DNA of 64,000 bases from CAZLFA01 sp964558665 (GTDB lineage Bacteria > Desulfobacterota > Syntrophia > Syntrophales > PHBD01): assembly GCA_964558665.1 (NCBI GenBank), contig CAZLFA010000013.1:1-64000 (forward strand), written 5' to 3'. Both the position numbers and the translations under genes were made by a program. Positions 51,601 through 60,210 of the stretch are shown here, piece after piece; the first letter of the stretch is position 1, and the number at the start of each line of letters is the position of its first letter. The notes beneath the pieces are model-generated. The model was not told where the DNA came from. It worked only from the letters and a program-made list of their open reading frames with translations, and did no database searches.

Positions 51601-53562
51601 ATGGATGACATTAATCAGAACAAGGATATGTACAGCATCTCCGAGCTTACGCAGAACGCCCTGACTTATTATCAATCCGGAAACCTGAAAGATGCCGAGT
51701 CCGTATGTTTAAATATTCTCGAGATTCAACCCGACAACGGCTATATAATTTATTTAGCCGGACTCATATACAGCCAGTTAAAGAATTATCCGTCTGCAAT
51801 TGATTTTCTGATAAAAGCGGCAACACTCAATCCATGCAATTCCGATGTCTACTATAATTTGGGCAATGCTTTGCAGGGCGGCAGAAGGTATGATGAAGCT
51901 CTCGTAAGCTATAGAAGATCCCTTGATCTCAATCCCGGGAATGCGGATGCATACAACAATCTGGGAACCATTCTCCTACAGCAGGGGGAACTTGACGAAG
52001 CGATAACAAACTATCAAAGAGCCATCAGCCTGAGTTCTGATAACGGTCTTATTTACAACAACCTGGGGAATGCCTTCCGAGCTAAGGGAAATCATGACGG
52101 TGCCGTCAGGTGTTATCAACAGGCAATCAACAGACTGCCTGATTCCTGTGATGTCTATAACAATATGGGCAATGTCTGTATCGATAAAAAAGAATTCAGG
52201 CTGGCTCTGGACTATTATGAGGCGGCACTGAAATGCGGTTCAGATAATGCACTGACATATTACAATATGGCTAATGCCTTTAAAGACCTGCAGGATTATG
52301 AGCAGGCAGAGAAAAATTACCAGAAGGCTTTGCATGTCGATCCTGATTTTATCGAAGCTTACTACAACCTGGGGAATGTCCAAAGATTCATGGGGAAATA
52401 TGATGCCGCAATAAACAACTACGAGGAGACCCTGAGAAGAAAACAGAATTATTTTGAAGCGTATAATAATCTCGGAGTGGCTTTCAAAGAGAAAGGGGAT
52501 ATAAAATCGGCGATTGCTTCCTATCAAAAAGCTGTAATGATAAATCCAAACATTGCTGAGACACAATGGAATTTATCTCTGGCATATTTGCTCAATGGAG
52601 ACTTCGAAGAGGGCTGGAAAAGATATGAATGGCGCTGGCAGAAGGGGGATTATGCATCCTACAAGAGAAACTTCTCCCAGCCGCAATGGGAAGGCGAAGA
52701 CATTTCAGGCAAGGTATTATATCTCCATGCTGAACAGGGATATGGAGATGCCATTCAATTCGTCCGTTATGCAGGCTTGATTGCACAAGAGGGGACAAGG
52801 GTTATTCTTGAAGCGCCGAAAAACCTGGCCAGATTGTTTTTGACTGTAAAAGGTGTTGATCAAATCGTCACGCGGAGTGATGATATACCGGATTTTGATT
52901 TCCATTGCCCGTTGCTTTCGTTGCCGGGGGTCTTCGGGACCATTATGGAAACAGTACCTGCCAGAGTTCCTTACATATATGCAGATCCTGAGATTCAGAA
53001 GATATGGCATGAAAAATTATTGAAACACGAAGCCAAATTCAAAGTAGGACTCATCTGGTCAGGTAATCCCGAACATAAAAACGACCGAAACCGCTCAGTC
53101 GCTTTTGATTATTTAATACCACTGTTTTGTTTACAGCGGATAGTGTTTTTCAGTTTGCAGAAGGGAGAGACCGCAAAAGAGGTAACAAATCTGCCGGAGG
53201 GATTGCATATTATTGATTACGCGGATGAGTTGAATGATTTTGCGGATACGGCGGGATTAATCATGAATCTTGACCTCATAATTACGGTAGATACGGCAGC
53301 AGCACACCTGGCCGGAGCACTGGGAAAACCGGTCTGGACAATGCTTCCATACGCACCGGACTGGAGATGGCTGCTGGGGCGTGAGGATAGTATCTGGTAT
53401 CCAACTGTAAAACTCTTCAGACAGCCGAAGCCGGGAGATTGGGCTTCTGTAGTCAGGTGTATTAGCGAATGTCTGACGTTGGTTGAACGTGCGAATAGAG
53501 CTGTATCCCTGTCCGACGAAGAAAAAGCTGAAGAAACGCTCAAAAGTTATTCAACTCAGTGA
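51601..53562 (+). CDS. TPR glycosyltransferase 5
   Basis: 653 residues from ATG 51601 (an in-frame TTG at 51592 overlaps the previous stop and is possible). About ten TPR units (15-350), then the common C-terminal domain: LHAEQGYGDAIQFVRYAGL, KVGLIWSGNPEHKNDRNR, DTAAAHLAGALGKPVWTMLPYAPDWRWLLGREDSIWYPTVKLFRQ, with small changes against the other four (DTAAAHLAGAL, SIWYPTV). It is separated from the other TPR glycosyltransferases by seven genes and is the most diverged in the end motif. It ends the glycosyltransferase run before the sugar-nucleotide genes. Confidence 0.86.
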   Translation: MDDINQNKDMYSISELTQNALTYYQSGNLKDAESVCLNILEIQPDNGYIIYLAGLIYSQLKNYPSAIDFLIKAATLNPCNSDVYYNLGNALQGGRRYDEALVSYRRSLDLNPGNADAYNNLGTILLQQGELDEAITNYQRAISLSSDNGLIYNNLGNAFRAKGNHDGAVRCYQQAINRLPDSCDVYNNMGNVCIDKKEFRLALDYYEAALKCGSDNALTYYNMANAFKDLQDYEQAEKNYQKALHVDPDFIEAYYNLGNVQRFMGKYDAAINNYEETLRRKQNYFEAYNNLGVAFKEKGDIKSAIASYQKAVMINPNIAETQWNLSLAYLLNGDFEEGWKRYEWRWQKGDYASYKRNFSQPQWEGEDISGKVLYLHAEQGYGDAIQFVRYAGLIAQEGTRVILEAPKNLARLFLTVKGVDQIVTRSDDIPDFDFHCPLLSLPGVFGTIMETVPARVPYIYADPEIQKIWHEKLLKHEAKFKVGLIWSGNPEHKNDRNRSVAFDYLIPLFCLQRIVFFSLQKGETAKEVTNLPEGLHIIDYADELNDFADTAGLIMNLDLIITVDTAAAHLAGALGKPVWTMLPYAPDWRWLLGREDSIWYPTVKLFRQPKPGDWASVVRCISECLTLVERANRAVSLSDEEKAEETLKSYSTQ

Positions 53563-53569
53563 ATTTAAT

Positions 53570-54445
53570 ATGAAGAAAATTCTTATCACAGGCGGGACGG
53601 GGTTTGTTGGAAAGAATCTGGTGGATCATTTCAAGACTCGCTATGAAGTAATGATTGTAAACCGGAGTTCCCCTCATTTCATTGATTCGAATGTAAACTG
53701 GAGTTCCCTGGACATCAGAGACGAAGAAAAGACAATTTCGCTGATAGGGAAGCTCGCACCTGAAGTTGTCATTCATGCGGCAGGAAACAAAGACGTTCGA
53801 TACTGTGAAAAAAATGCAGATGAGGCGTTTCTCGTTAATTCCATCGGTACAAGGAATGTGGCACAAGCTGCTCGGATGATCGGGGCAAAAATAGTATATA
53901 TATCCACGGACCTGATTTTTCCCAGCACGACGGGAAATTACACCGAACTGGACATACCGCACTCCCCTTTAGCATATGGACGGTCTAAATATTCCGGTGA
54001 AAGCTGCGCTATACTGGAAACGGATAATCTTGCTATCTGCAGGACCGGCGGATTATACGGCAGATACTCTCCCTTATTGAACTGGCTTACTCGTGAACTG
54101 ACTGCAGGGAAAGAAGTCGTTTGCTTCACGGATGTCTATAACACGCCTACATATGTAAAGGATCTCGCCGAAGCAATAACAGCCATCATTGATAGAGATA
54201 TCCGCGGTATATTTCACACTGCGGGAAGACAACGGATCAACCGGTACGAATTTTTCCGATGCTTTGCGCAAGTTTTTAATTTGGATGATTCACGGTTGAA
54301 ACCGTCACAGTTAGGTGATAAAAGAAAAGCTCTGCTTTTGATGCCCGATTGTTCACTATCATGTGACATCTCGAATAACAGGATAGGCGTCTATTTCAAA
54401 TCACCTCAAGAAGGATTCTCCTGCTTAAAAAAGGAAGGCCTCTAA
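53570..54445 (+). CDS. NAD-dependent sugar-nucleotide reductase/epimerase (RmlD-like)
   Basis: 291 residues of the extended short-chain dehydrogenase family: ILITGGTGFVGKNLVDHF is the dinucleotide-binding loop; VVIHAAGNKDVRYCEKNADEAFLVNSIGTRNVAQAA, KIVYISTDLIFPSTTGNYTELD and the catalytic Y-x3-K as YGRSKYSGE with the preceding Ser/Thr (STD). The order and STDLIF-type segment resemble RmlD (dTDP-4-dehydrorhamnose reductase) and related enzymes. ATG 53570 is chosen over an open frame from 53483 inside the previous gene. It suggests that a deoxy-sugar donor is made locally. Confidence 0.85.
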   Translation: MKKILITGGTGFVGKNLVDHFKTRYEVMIVNRSSPHFIDSNVNWSSLDIRDEEKTISLIGKLAPEVVIHAAGNKDVRYCEKNADEAFLVNSIGTRNVAQAARMIGAKIVYISTDLIFPSTTGNYTELDIPHSPLAYGRSKYSGESCAILETDNLAICRTGGLYGRYSPLLNWLTRELTAGKEVVCFTDVYNTPTYVKDLAEAITAIIDRDIRGIFHTAGRQRINRYEFFRCFAQVFNLDDSRLKPSQLGDKRKALLLMPDCSLSCDISNNRIGVYFKSPQEGFSCLKKEGL

Positions 54446-54451
54446 GCGATA

Positions 54452-54808
54452 ATGAAATTATTAAACCCTTATATATTTCATCAGGACCAGAGAGGACTCT
54501 TCAAAGGCATAACGCAGGATATCTGGCATGAGATCAATTATGTAGAAACGGAAGCGCACCTGACGCGGGGTAATCACTACCACGAAGAAACTCTGGAATT
54601 ATTTTTCATCATATCCGGAGAAATAGACATACAGATTCGTCACATTAAATCCGGAGTTCAAAAAGCGTTTCTCGCAAAACAGGGTGAGATCTTCATTATT
54701 GAACCGTATGAACTGCATATATTTCATACCAATACAAAAGCCAAATGGATCAATGCCCTCTCAAAGGCGATTGATGTCGATAAACCCGACATCCATAAGG
54801 TGATTTAA
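54452..54808 (+). CDS. Sugar-nucleotide cupin (WxcM/FdtA-like or epimerase-like)
   Basis: 118 residues, one cupin domain: IFHQDQRGLFKGITQDIWHEINYVETEAHLTRGNHYHEETLELFFIISGEIDIQI, with the histidine pair H57-Y-H59 and E60/E63 in the usual positions, and EIFIIEPYELHIFHTNTKA. Cupins of this type are 3,4- or 3,5-isomerases/epimerases of dTDP-4-keto sugars, or non-catalytic relatives. It follows the reductase/epimerase by six bases, so the two probably act in one pathway. Confidence 0.75.
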   Translation: MKLLNPYIFHQDQRGLFKGITQDIWHEINYVETEAHLTRGNHYHEETLELFFIISGEIDIQIRHIKSGVQKAFLAKQGEIFIIEPYELHIFHTNTKAKWINALSKAIDVDKPDIHKVI

Positions 54809-54829
54809 ATCGGTTATGTAAAATTGTAC

Positions 54830-55777
54830 ATGTCAAACAAATGCATGCAGCGCCCCACAAAAAAATATAGGATTGGTATCATCCTGAATTCGATCGGTAC
54901 GCAGGACATAAACAGCGAACACGTTGCTGTCCACGGTGACGAACAGATCGCCCTGTGCTGGAAAAAATATCTGGAACGGTACGATGAGGTCGATTCCGTT
55001 ACTCTTATGGGACCAAGACACGACCACGGTACGAAGCTGGACATCATGATCCACTTCGATCCCTTCCTTGAACCTTATCCATGTGCAAGGAATATCCTGT
55101 ACATGCAAAATGCCTTTTCCAGACACATTTACAAGGACGGTACCTGGGGAGTCTTTAGGGATGTAAGAGAGAAATATGACGCTTTCATCTTCCCCAGCGA
55201 GAAACTGATGAAACTCTGCTCCCCGGGTGCTGTTATCCCATTTGCAGCGGACCCGGAAACCCTTTTCCCTCAATTCGATGAGAGATTTACCCATCCCGTC
55301 AGTTTTCTGGGGAACCCCATCCGCGGTCCCCTCATTGAGTACCGCTATATCGCCCCTGCTATCCCTTTCGGTCTGGTCATATACAGCATGCCCTCATGGC
55401 CTGCCCCTTTTTCTGATTCATGGCGGGGCGGTTTGCCCGCCCACGATATGGCAAAATTGTACACCAGCTCACTTATCAATCTGAATGCCCATATCGATGA
55501 GCACCTTGAAGCAGAGACAATCAATCTCCGCGTCTTCGATATTCTTGCCTGTGAGGGATTTGTCATCTCTGACCATATGGACTCCATGGAAGAACTTTTT
55601 GAAGGTGCCGTCGTTCTTACCAGCGGATATGAAGACGAATGGGCAAAAATAACGTACTATCTTTCCGATAAGGCAGAAAGAATGAAAAAACAGAAGCATG
55701 GTCGACAGGTGGTCCTCCGTGACCATACATATGCATCCCGCATGGAGACGCTCATCAAATTCCTGAAAGAGATATGA
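54830..55777 (+). CDS. CgeB-like glycosyltransferase
   Basis: 315 residues from ATG 54830. N-terminal RIGIILNSIGTQDINSEHVAVHGDEQIALCWKKYLE; middle DIMIHFDPFLEPYPCARNILYMQNAFSR and YDAFIFPSEKLMKLC; then PVSFLGNPIRG, SSLINLNAHIDEHLEAETINLRVFDILACEGFVISDHMDSMEELF, which is the late donor-site segment of the CgeB/Glyco_trans_1_2 type. It overlaps the radical SAM gene by four bases. Role as a glycosyltransferase is likely; acceptor unknown. Confidence 0.78.
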   Translation: MSNKCMQRPTKKYRIGIILNSIGTQDINSEHVAVHGDEQIALCWKKYLERYDEVDSVTLMGPRHDHGTKLDIMIHFDPFLEPYPCARNILYMQNAFSRHIYKDGTWGVFRDVREKYDAFIFPSEKLMKLCSPGAVIPFAADPETLFPQFDERFTHPVSFLGNPIRGPLIEYRYIAPAIPFGLVIYSMPSWPAPFSDSWRGGLPAHDMAKLYTSSLINLNAHIDEHLEAETINLRVFDILACEGFVISDHMDSMEELFEGAVVLTSGYEDEWAKITYYLSDKAERMKKQKHGRQVVLRDHTYASRMETLIKFLKEI

Positions 55778-57333
55778 AAGTACTGTTCGCCAATATCCCA
55801 TTCTTCAAGTTCGACGGAGATAATCAAATCAGCACCGGACCGAATGCTGGCTCACGATGGCCCTGGACTGCGCCTGGTTTAACCGACGGTTGCATACCTT
55901 TTCCGTTTTTCATGGCCTATGCCACTCAGTATCTCATCAAGCATGGCATAGATGCCGAGCTTTACGACGGCGTTGCCCTGCGGCATTGGAACGATGATCT
56001 TGTAAGGGAAGCAATTGCCTCATTCAAACCGGATATTCTCTTTCTGGAGACATCGACCCCTCTGTATCGTAAAATTATGAAGATTTCGCAGTGGGCAAAA
56101 AAGGAATTAGCTTGCCGCATTGTTCTTGTCGGTCCTCACATTCATTCCTACGCAAAGGAGATCATCCGGGAACCTTTCATCGATCATTGTGTGGTCGGAG
56201 AATATGAGTTGCCGGCCCTCGACATCGTTACCAGGGGGGACAAAGCAAAAGACATCTATTCTTATGAATTTCTCGATAATATCGATACGCTTAATGGCGA
56301 TAACTTCATACCCTGCAGGCAACCCGAACTACTCTATGAATACTGGGAAGGAACAATGTATACCCCACGGGTCCAATTGCAGGTGAACACCTCCCGCGGC
56401 TGCCCTTTCAAGTGCACATACTGCCAATGGCCGAAGGTCATGAACAATGGTCGTTACCGGGCACGTTCATCTGAGATGGTTATCGATGAAATTAAAACCG
56501 TTATGGCGGATTATAAGGTTTATCTTGCCGGGTTAAAAAACGTTATGAGAGACGCAATGAATTACATTGGTAATCTATCGAATGAGCTGCACCATGCGGT
56601 GCAGATATTCACCTCCATGTTCGAAGGCAAATTCATCGACGGTGCGGCATATGCCTACAGTACGAAAAAACGAATCGATAACTTTTTGAATTCTTTAAAT
56701 ACGGGAGGAATTCAAAGCATCCTGTTTGATGATGACACGTGGAATATTGGAAACCGGCGGATAACAGATATGTGCCACGGATTGAAGAAAATCAATATTC
56801 CGTGGACAATGATGGGGAGGACAGACACTTCAAATCTTGCATTGTATGACCTTATGGTCGAGAGCGGCTGTGTCGGCATGCGCTTCGGTATAGAGAGCTT
56901 TAATCAGAAACTGTTGGACAATACGAAGAAAAGATTGAACGCACAAAAAAGTTTTGAAACCCTTAAATATATAATCACAAGATATTCCAATATGGAGTTT
57001 CACTTCACGACGATGAAGAATCTGCCCGGTGAAACGGCAGAAGATTGGTCTCGTGATATTGAATTGCTCAATGAGTTGAAGGTAATCGGAGAAAAGCACA
57101 GCAACAGGATTCACTGGCAGAATTCTGATTGCATTGCGTTTCCGGGAACGGAATTATGGGAAGAAATGGTCGGCATGGGAAAAGGTGAAATCCTCAAAGA
57201 CTTCGATCTCTTTGACGGAAGCCCTCATAACAACAAGAGTCTGGCTGAAGCTATCGGATGGCTTGGAAGCAGCTACCAGCCAGGCTGGTCAGAATACTCG
57301 AAGCTTGGAGAACCGAACCATATCCCCGATTAA
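55774..57333 (+). CDS. B12-binding-type radical SAM enzyme
   Basis: 519 residues. Residues about 1-170 form a cobalamin-binding-like Rossmann domain (HGIDAELYDGVALRHWNDDLVREAIASFKPDILFLE, RIVLVGPHIHSYAKEII, VVGEYELPALDIV). The radical SAM cluster is C210-x3-C214-x2-C217 in RGCPFKCTYCQWP; later ILFDDDTWNIG, GRTDTSNLALYDLMVESGCVGMRFGIESFN and the end part FPGTELWEEM follow. Between the CxxxCxxC segment and ILFDDD there is an unusual helical insertion of about 70 residues. Such enzymes often do methylation or rearrangement on sugars or phosphonates. The HxxG-type B12 loop is not obvious, so cofactor binding is uncertain. Confidence 0.82.
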   Translation: MKVLFANIPFFKFDGDNQISTGPNAGSRWPWTAPGLTDGCIPFPFFMAYATQYLIKHGIDAELYDGVALRHWNDDLVREAIASFKPDILFLETSTPLYRKIMKISQWAKKELACRIVLVGPHIHSYAKEIIREPFIDHCVVGEYELPALDIVTRGDKAKDIYSYEFLDNIDTLNGDNFIPCRQPELLYEYWEGTMYTPRVQLQVNTSRGCPFKCTYCQWPKVMNNGRYRARSSEMVIDEIKTVMADYKVYLAGLKNVMRDAMNYIGNLSNELHHAVQIFTSMFEGKFIDGAAYAYSTKKRIDNFLNSLNTGGIQSILFDDDTWNIGNRRITDMCHGLKKINIPWTMMGRTDTSNLALYDLMVESGCVGMRFGIESFNQKLLDNTKKRLNAQKSFETLKYIITRYSNMEFHFTTMKNLPGETAEDWSRDIELLNELKVIGEKHSNRIHWQNSDCIAFPGTELWEEMVGMGKGEILKDFDLFDGSPHNNKSLAEAIGWLGSSYQPGWSEYSKLGEPNHIPD

Positions 57334-57349
57334 TAATACGGAGCCTGTT

Positions 57350-58546
57350 TTGAAAATACTCATCGACGGTTGTATCTTCATGCGGAAACCCCCGCAACCG
57401 GAAGCCCAGGTATGGAAGGAAATCCTGACCCACTTGATCAAGAATCTGGATGGGCATGAAATCCTGTTTTTGAATCGATCATCCACTCCCGCACTTCCGG
57501 AAATTGGAGGGATGAAAAACCTGTTTGCTCCGCCCGTAAACGAGATCAATCCTGCCCTCGAAGACAGAAATCTGAAGGCTCTTTGCGACATGCTCGGCAT
57601 TGATCTTTTTCTCAGCACCGGTTTTACAAGTGCCGGTATCGCCGTTTACTCATTGTGCATCCTCATCAACCCCGTCACGATCATTGCCCAACAAGGTCAT
57701 TTCCCTTCACAACCCATGAGCCATGCTGTCCTGCAGGCCAACACCATCATCGTCCCTGCACAAAAAGACGCCGATACTCTGAAAGATTATCTTGGTATAC
57801 CCCATGATGTCGTCGACATTTTCCCCTTCGAAAAGACATCATCTCCTGACAGGGAAAGATTGGCATCACGAATCGCTGAAAGGATAATTTCCCGGGTAAC
57901 GAAGAAAGATGCATCCCTGCATTCCCTTCAGCGTTACCTGGAGGACCTGACGATCCGGTCAGAATCCATTCTGTCCAGGAGTCGTCCCCTTGAGGGCTTT
58001 TACAATCTGTTACGAAAAAAGGAAATAAATATTGAAATGGCCGCTGATGCTTTTTCCCGCGGACATTACATCAGGGCCCTCAACTATTATAAATCTGCGG
58101 GTAAAGCCTTACAAGGGGAAGCCCCTCGAGATTTCTATCTCGGGATTGCCTTGTGCTTCGTGCATATGAAAAGTTACGAAAAGGCCAGGACGGCCCTCGT
58201 CCGCGAACTCCATAACTATCCCGATAATGAAGAGACCCGTCGCATCCTTAATCAAATTGAAGGCCTTTCACCGGAAGAAATAGAAAGAATTGCCGTAGAG
58301 TCTCCGGATGTCAAGTACCTTAGCGCACAACAACTGGTGAAGACAGGACGCTACGCAGAAGCTTTCCTGTTGCTGAAGGAAATCATTGCGCTGTATCCGG
58401 ATTTCGATGTTGCCCATAACGATTTGGGGGTGCTTTATTTCAATCAGGGTAAAAAAATGGAAGCCATCATGCATCTTGAGACAGCCATAAGACTTAGTCC
58501 TCAGAATACGGATTTCAAAGCTAATCTGGATGCTGTCAAGGGTTAG
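57350..58546 (+). CDS. GT-like N-domain with TPR tail
   Basis: 398 residues from TTG 57350 with CGGAG six bases upstream; the open frame from 57134 lies inside the previous gene. The first 180 residues resemble the N-terminal half of a GT-B enzyme (KILIDGCIFMRKPPQPEAQVWKEIL, LCDMLGIDLFLSTGFTSAGIAVYSLCIL, VLQANTIIVPAQKDADTLKDYLGI), but the donor-binding half is missing; a Lys/Arg-rich helical linker and TPR units (about 250-395, with FDVAHNDLGVLYFNQGKKMEA) follow. It may be a truncated or non-catalytic relative acting as a scaffold. Last gene of the plus-strand island. Confidence 0.7.
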   Translation: MKILIDGCIFMRKPPQPEAQVWKEILTHLIKNLDGHEILFLNRSSTPALPEIGGMKNLFAPPVNEINPALEDRNLKALCDMLGIDLFLSTGFTSAGIAVYSLCILINPVTIIAQQGHFPSQPMSHAVLQANTIIVPAQKDADTLKDYLGIPHDVVDIFPFEKTSSPDRERLASRIAERIISRVTKKDASLHSLQRYLEDLTIRSESILSRSRPLEGFYNLLRKKEINIEMAADAFSRGHYIRALNYYKSAGKALQGEAPRDFYLGIALCFVHMKSYEKARTALVRELHNYPDNEETRRILNQIEGLSPEEIERIAVESPDVKYLSAQQLVKTGRYAEAFLLLKEIIALYPDFDVAHNDLGVLYFNQGKKMEAIMHLETAIRLSPQNTDFKANLDAVKG

Positions 58547-58779
58547 GATCGATCTAAGTACGACCGCACATTTAATTGCGCATAACTCATTTAATGCATG
58601 CTACTGAAGTGCCATTTATTAAATACATCCTCTACAGGAGACCTGCATAACTTCCATTTTCACTATGCAATTTGGTAAGGATGTTATTCTCGAAAAATGT
58701 ATATTCGACATTATTGCTGCCTTTCATGTTGAGTAACCTTAACCTCTTTTAACTCTTGCAACTCAATGTTATATTTATT

Positions 58780-58949
58780 CCAGATTACGCAATAGAATGT
58801 ATAGGCACTTGGATAAGTGAATATTATCCTGGTCAAAGTGGTTTTCAAGCGGCGAATCAAATATCTTTCTTGTGAAAAGTATTCTGAGCCGAGGAAAGCC
58901 TTTTTGACCAGGATGCCAAAAGTATCACTTTTTTATTGAGTAATCCGGG
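58780..58949 (+). repeat. Dispersed palindromic element, copy I (forward)
   Basis: Complete 170-bp copy, forward orientation: CAGATTACGCAATAGAATG at the left, TTGAGTAATCCGGG at the right, arms CCTGGTCAAAGTGG / CTTTTTGACCAGG, core AATATCTTTC TTGT GAAAAGTATT. As with copy B it lies between convergent genes (58546 on plus, 59067 on minus). The rest of this 520-base gap (58547-58779, 58950-59066) holds nothing recognised. Confidence 0.9.
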
Positions 58950-59066
58950 TTGATAGAAACAACAAGATGTGCTGAAGGCGGGGTGTTTTAGACGATGTTT
59001 TATGTGGTGAGAATTTATAATCCGATTTTAGGAAGACTGCTTGTACTCTTGCTAAGAGATTAACAC

Positions 59067-60146
59067 TCATTTGTTACAATCGTGCAACTTCGCCAGGAGT
59101 GTTTTAGCATTAGCATTATCGGGCCATGCAGCAAGTTCGTCTTGAATGGATTTAATCGCTTCATCATATTTTCCTAAATGGAAGAAGCAAACAGCTTTCA
59201 TATAGTGAAGGGATTCAATTTTAAGAGAGTCTGATCTTGACAGGGCATCATTTAAATAATCCAGAGCTTCTTGATATCGGCCTCTGTTGAATTCTTCTAT
59301 GCCTCTGCCCAGTCTTCTCGACAGCAGAGAATCCGGCATGCTTCTGTCATTAGATCTGCCGGGATGAAGCCCCTGTTTGTCAAGAGCATGAGAGCAGGCC
59401 AGCCCCAGAGACATGAATTTTCCTGCCGCAAGAGAAATGTTTCTCTCCGCCTCCTCTCCCTGCCATGCAGCCTGCCAGCCTCCTGCTACATGACTGTAGT
59501 CATGGCACTGGTGAATAATCATGAAGGCGTCCGTGGCATCGATAATGGCGGCGTTTTTTTTCCATGCATACCATACCATCCAGTTATCCCAGCATGGACG
59601 TCCGACGGCGAAAGGAGGGATGTCCTGGAAAAGCTCCTTGTTAAACAAAAAGATTTCGTTTGCTGCCTTTGAGTCATACACACCTCTGTTCGTGATATCA
59701 TTGATAAGGTGTGCCTGCCAGTCAGCATCACTGAATGACAGGGACTCTCTGATATCAATTTCAATCCGCTGGCTCCCAAGGAGAAAATCATGAATTGCAC
59801 AGGTATTTAAACAATGTTGCAATATGAGCATGGATGAGGAAAAATCGTCGAGCAGTATGCAATCGCAGTTGATATAAGCTAGCCAGGGCGTATTACTATT
59901 TGCTTTTGCTGCGAAGAAAATGGAGCTGATAAGGGGAGTGCCTGCCTGTGTTGTTGCAATGTCCCTGATATGCATAGTACTCAATTCTGCTGCTATTTCG
60001 CGTGTGCCGTATTCATCTCCAAGCAGTATAATTTCGGGTCTTGCCGCCAGCGTTTTCCAGCTCTTAATTGCGTTATACTGTATCGTTTCAATATTGCCCC
60101 TGAAGGGCTTGGGGACGGCGAAAAGGGTCAGCATTGGTTCATTCAT
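59067..60146 (-). CDS. GT-A-like glycosyltransferase with short TPR tail
   Basis: 359 residues. Residues about 1-240: LTLFAVPKPFRGNIETIQYNAIKSWKTLAARPEIILLGDEYGT, NTPWLAYINCDCILLDDF (a D-C-D metal-site-like motif), GSQRIEIDI, and CWDNWMVWYAWKKNAAIIDATDAFMIIHQCHDYSH; this resembles a nucleotide-diphospho-sugar transferase fold but no family was fixed. Residues about 280-355 hold two TPR units (IESLHYMKAVCFFHLGKYDEAIKSIQDEL). It is convergent to the island genes and follows the giant gene below after 64 bases. The start codon has no strong ribosome site. Confidence 0.68.
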   Translation of the reverse strand: MNEPMLTLFAVPKPFRGNIETIQYNAIKSWKTLAARPEIILLGDEYGTREIAAELSTMHIRDIATTQAGTPLISSIFFAAKANSNTPWLAYINCDCILLDDFSSSMLILQHCLNTCAIHDFLLGSQRIEIDIRESLSFSDADWQAHLINDITNRGVYDSKAANEIFLFNKELFQDIPPFAVGRPCWDNWMVWYAWKKNAAIIDATDAFMIIHQCHDYSHVAGGWQAAWQGEEAERNISLAAGKFMSLGLACSHALDKQGLHPGRSNDRSMPDSLLSRRLGRGIEEFNRGRYQEALDYLNDALSRSDSLKIESLHYMKAVCFFHLGKYDEAIKSIQDELAAWPDNANAKTLLAKLHDCNK

Positions 60147-60210
60147 CTGTGGCTGGACGTTGCTGAACAGTTGTCTTTTCTGAGTCCGGAGAGCAGAAGA
60201 GAACTCTTTT

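Noticed and set aside
4211..58949. Dispersed elements as a CRISPR array or as insertion sequences
   Set aside because: Copies are single and far apart with no spacers, and they contain no transposase frame; they fit a small palindromic repeat family.
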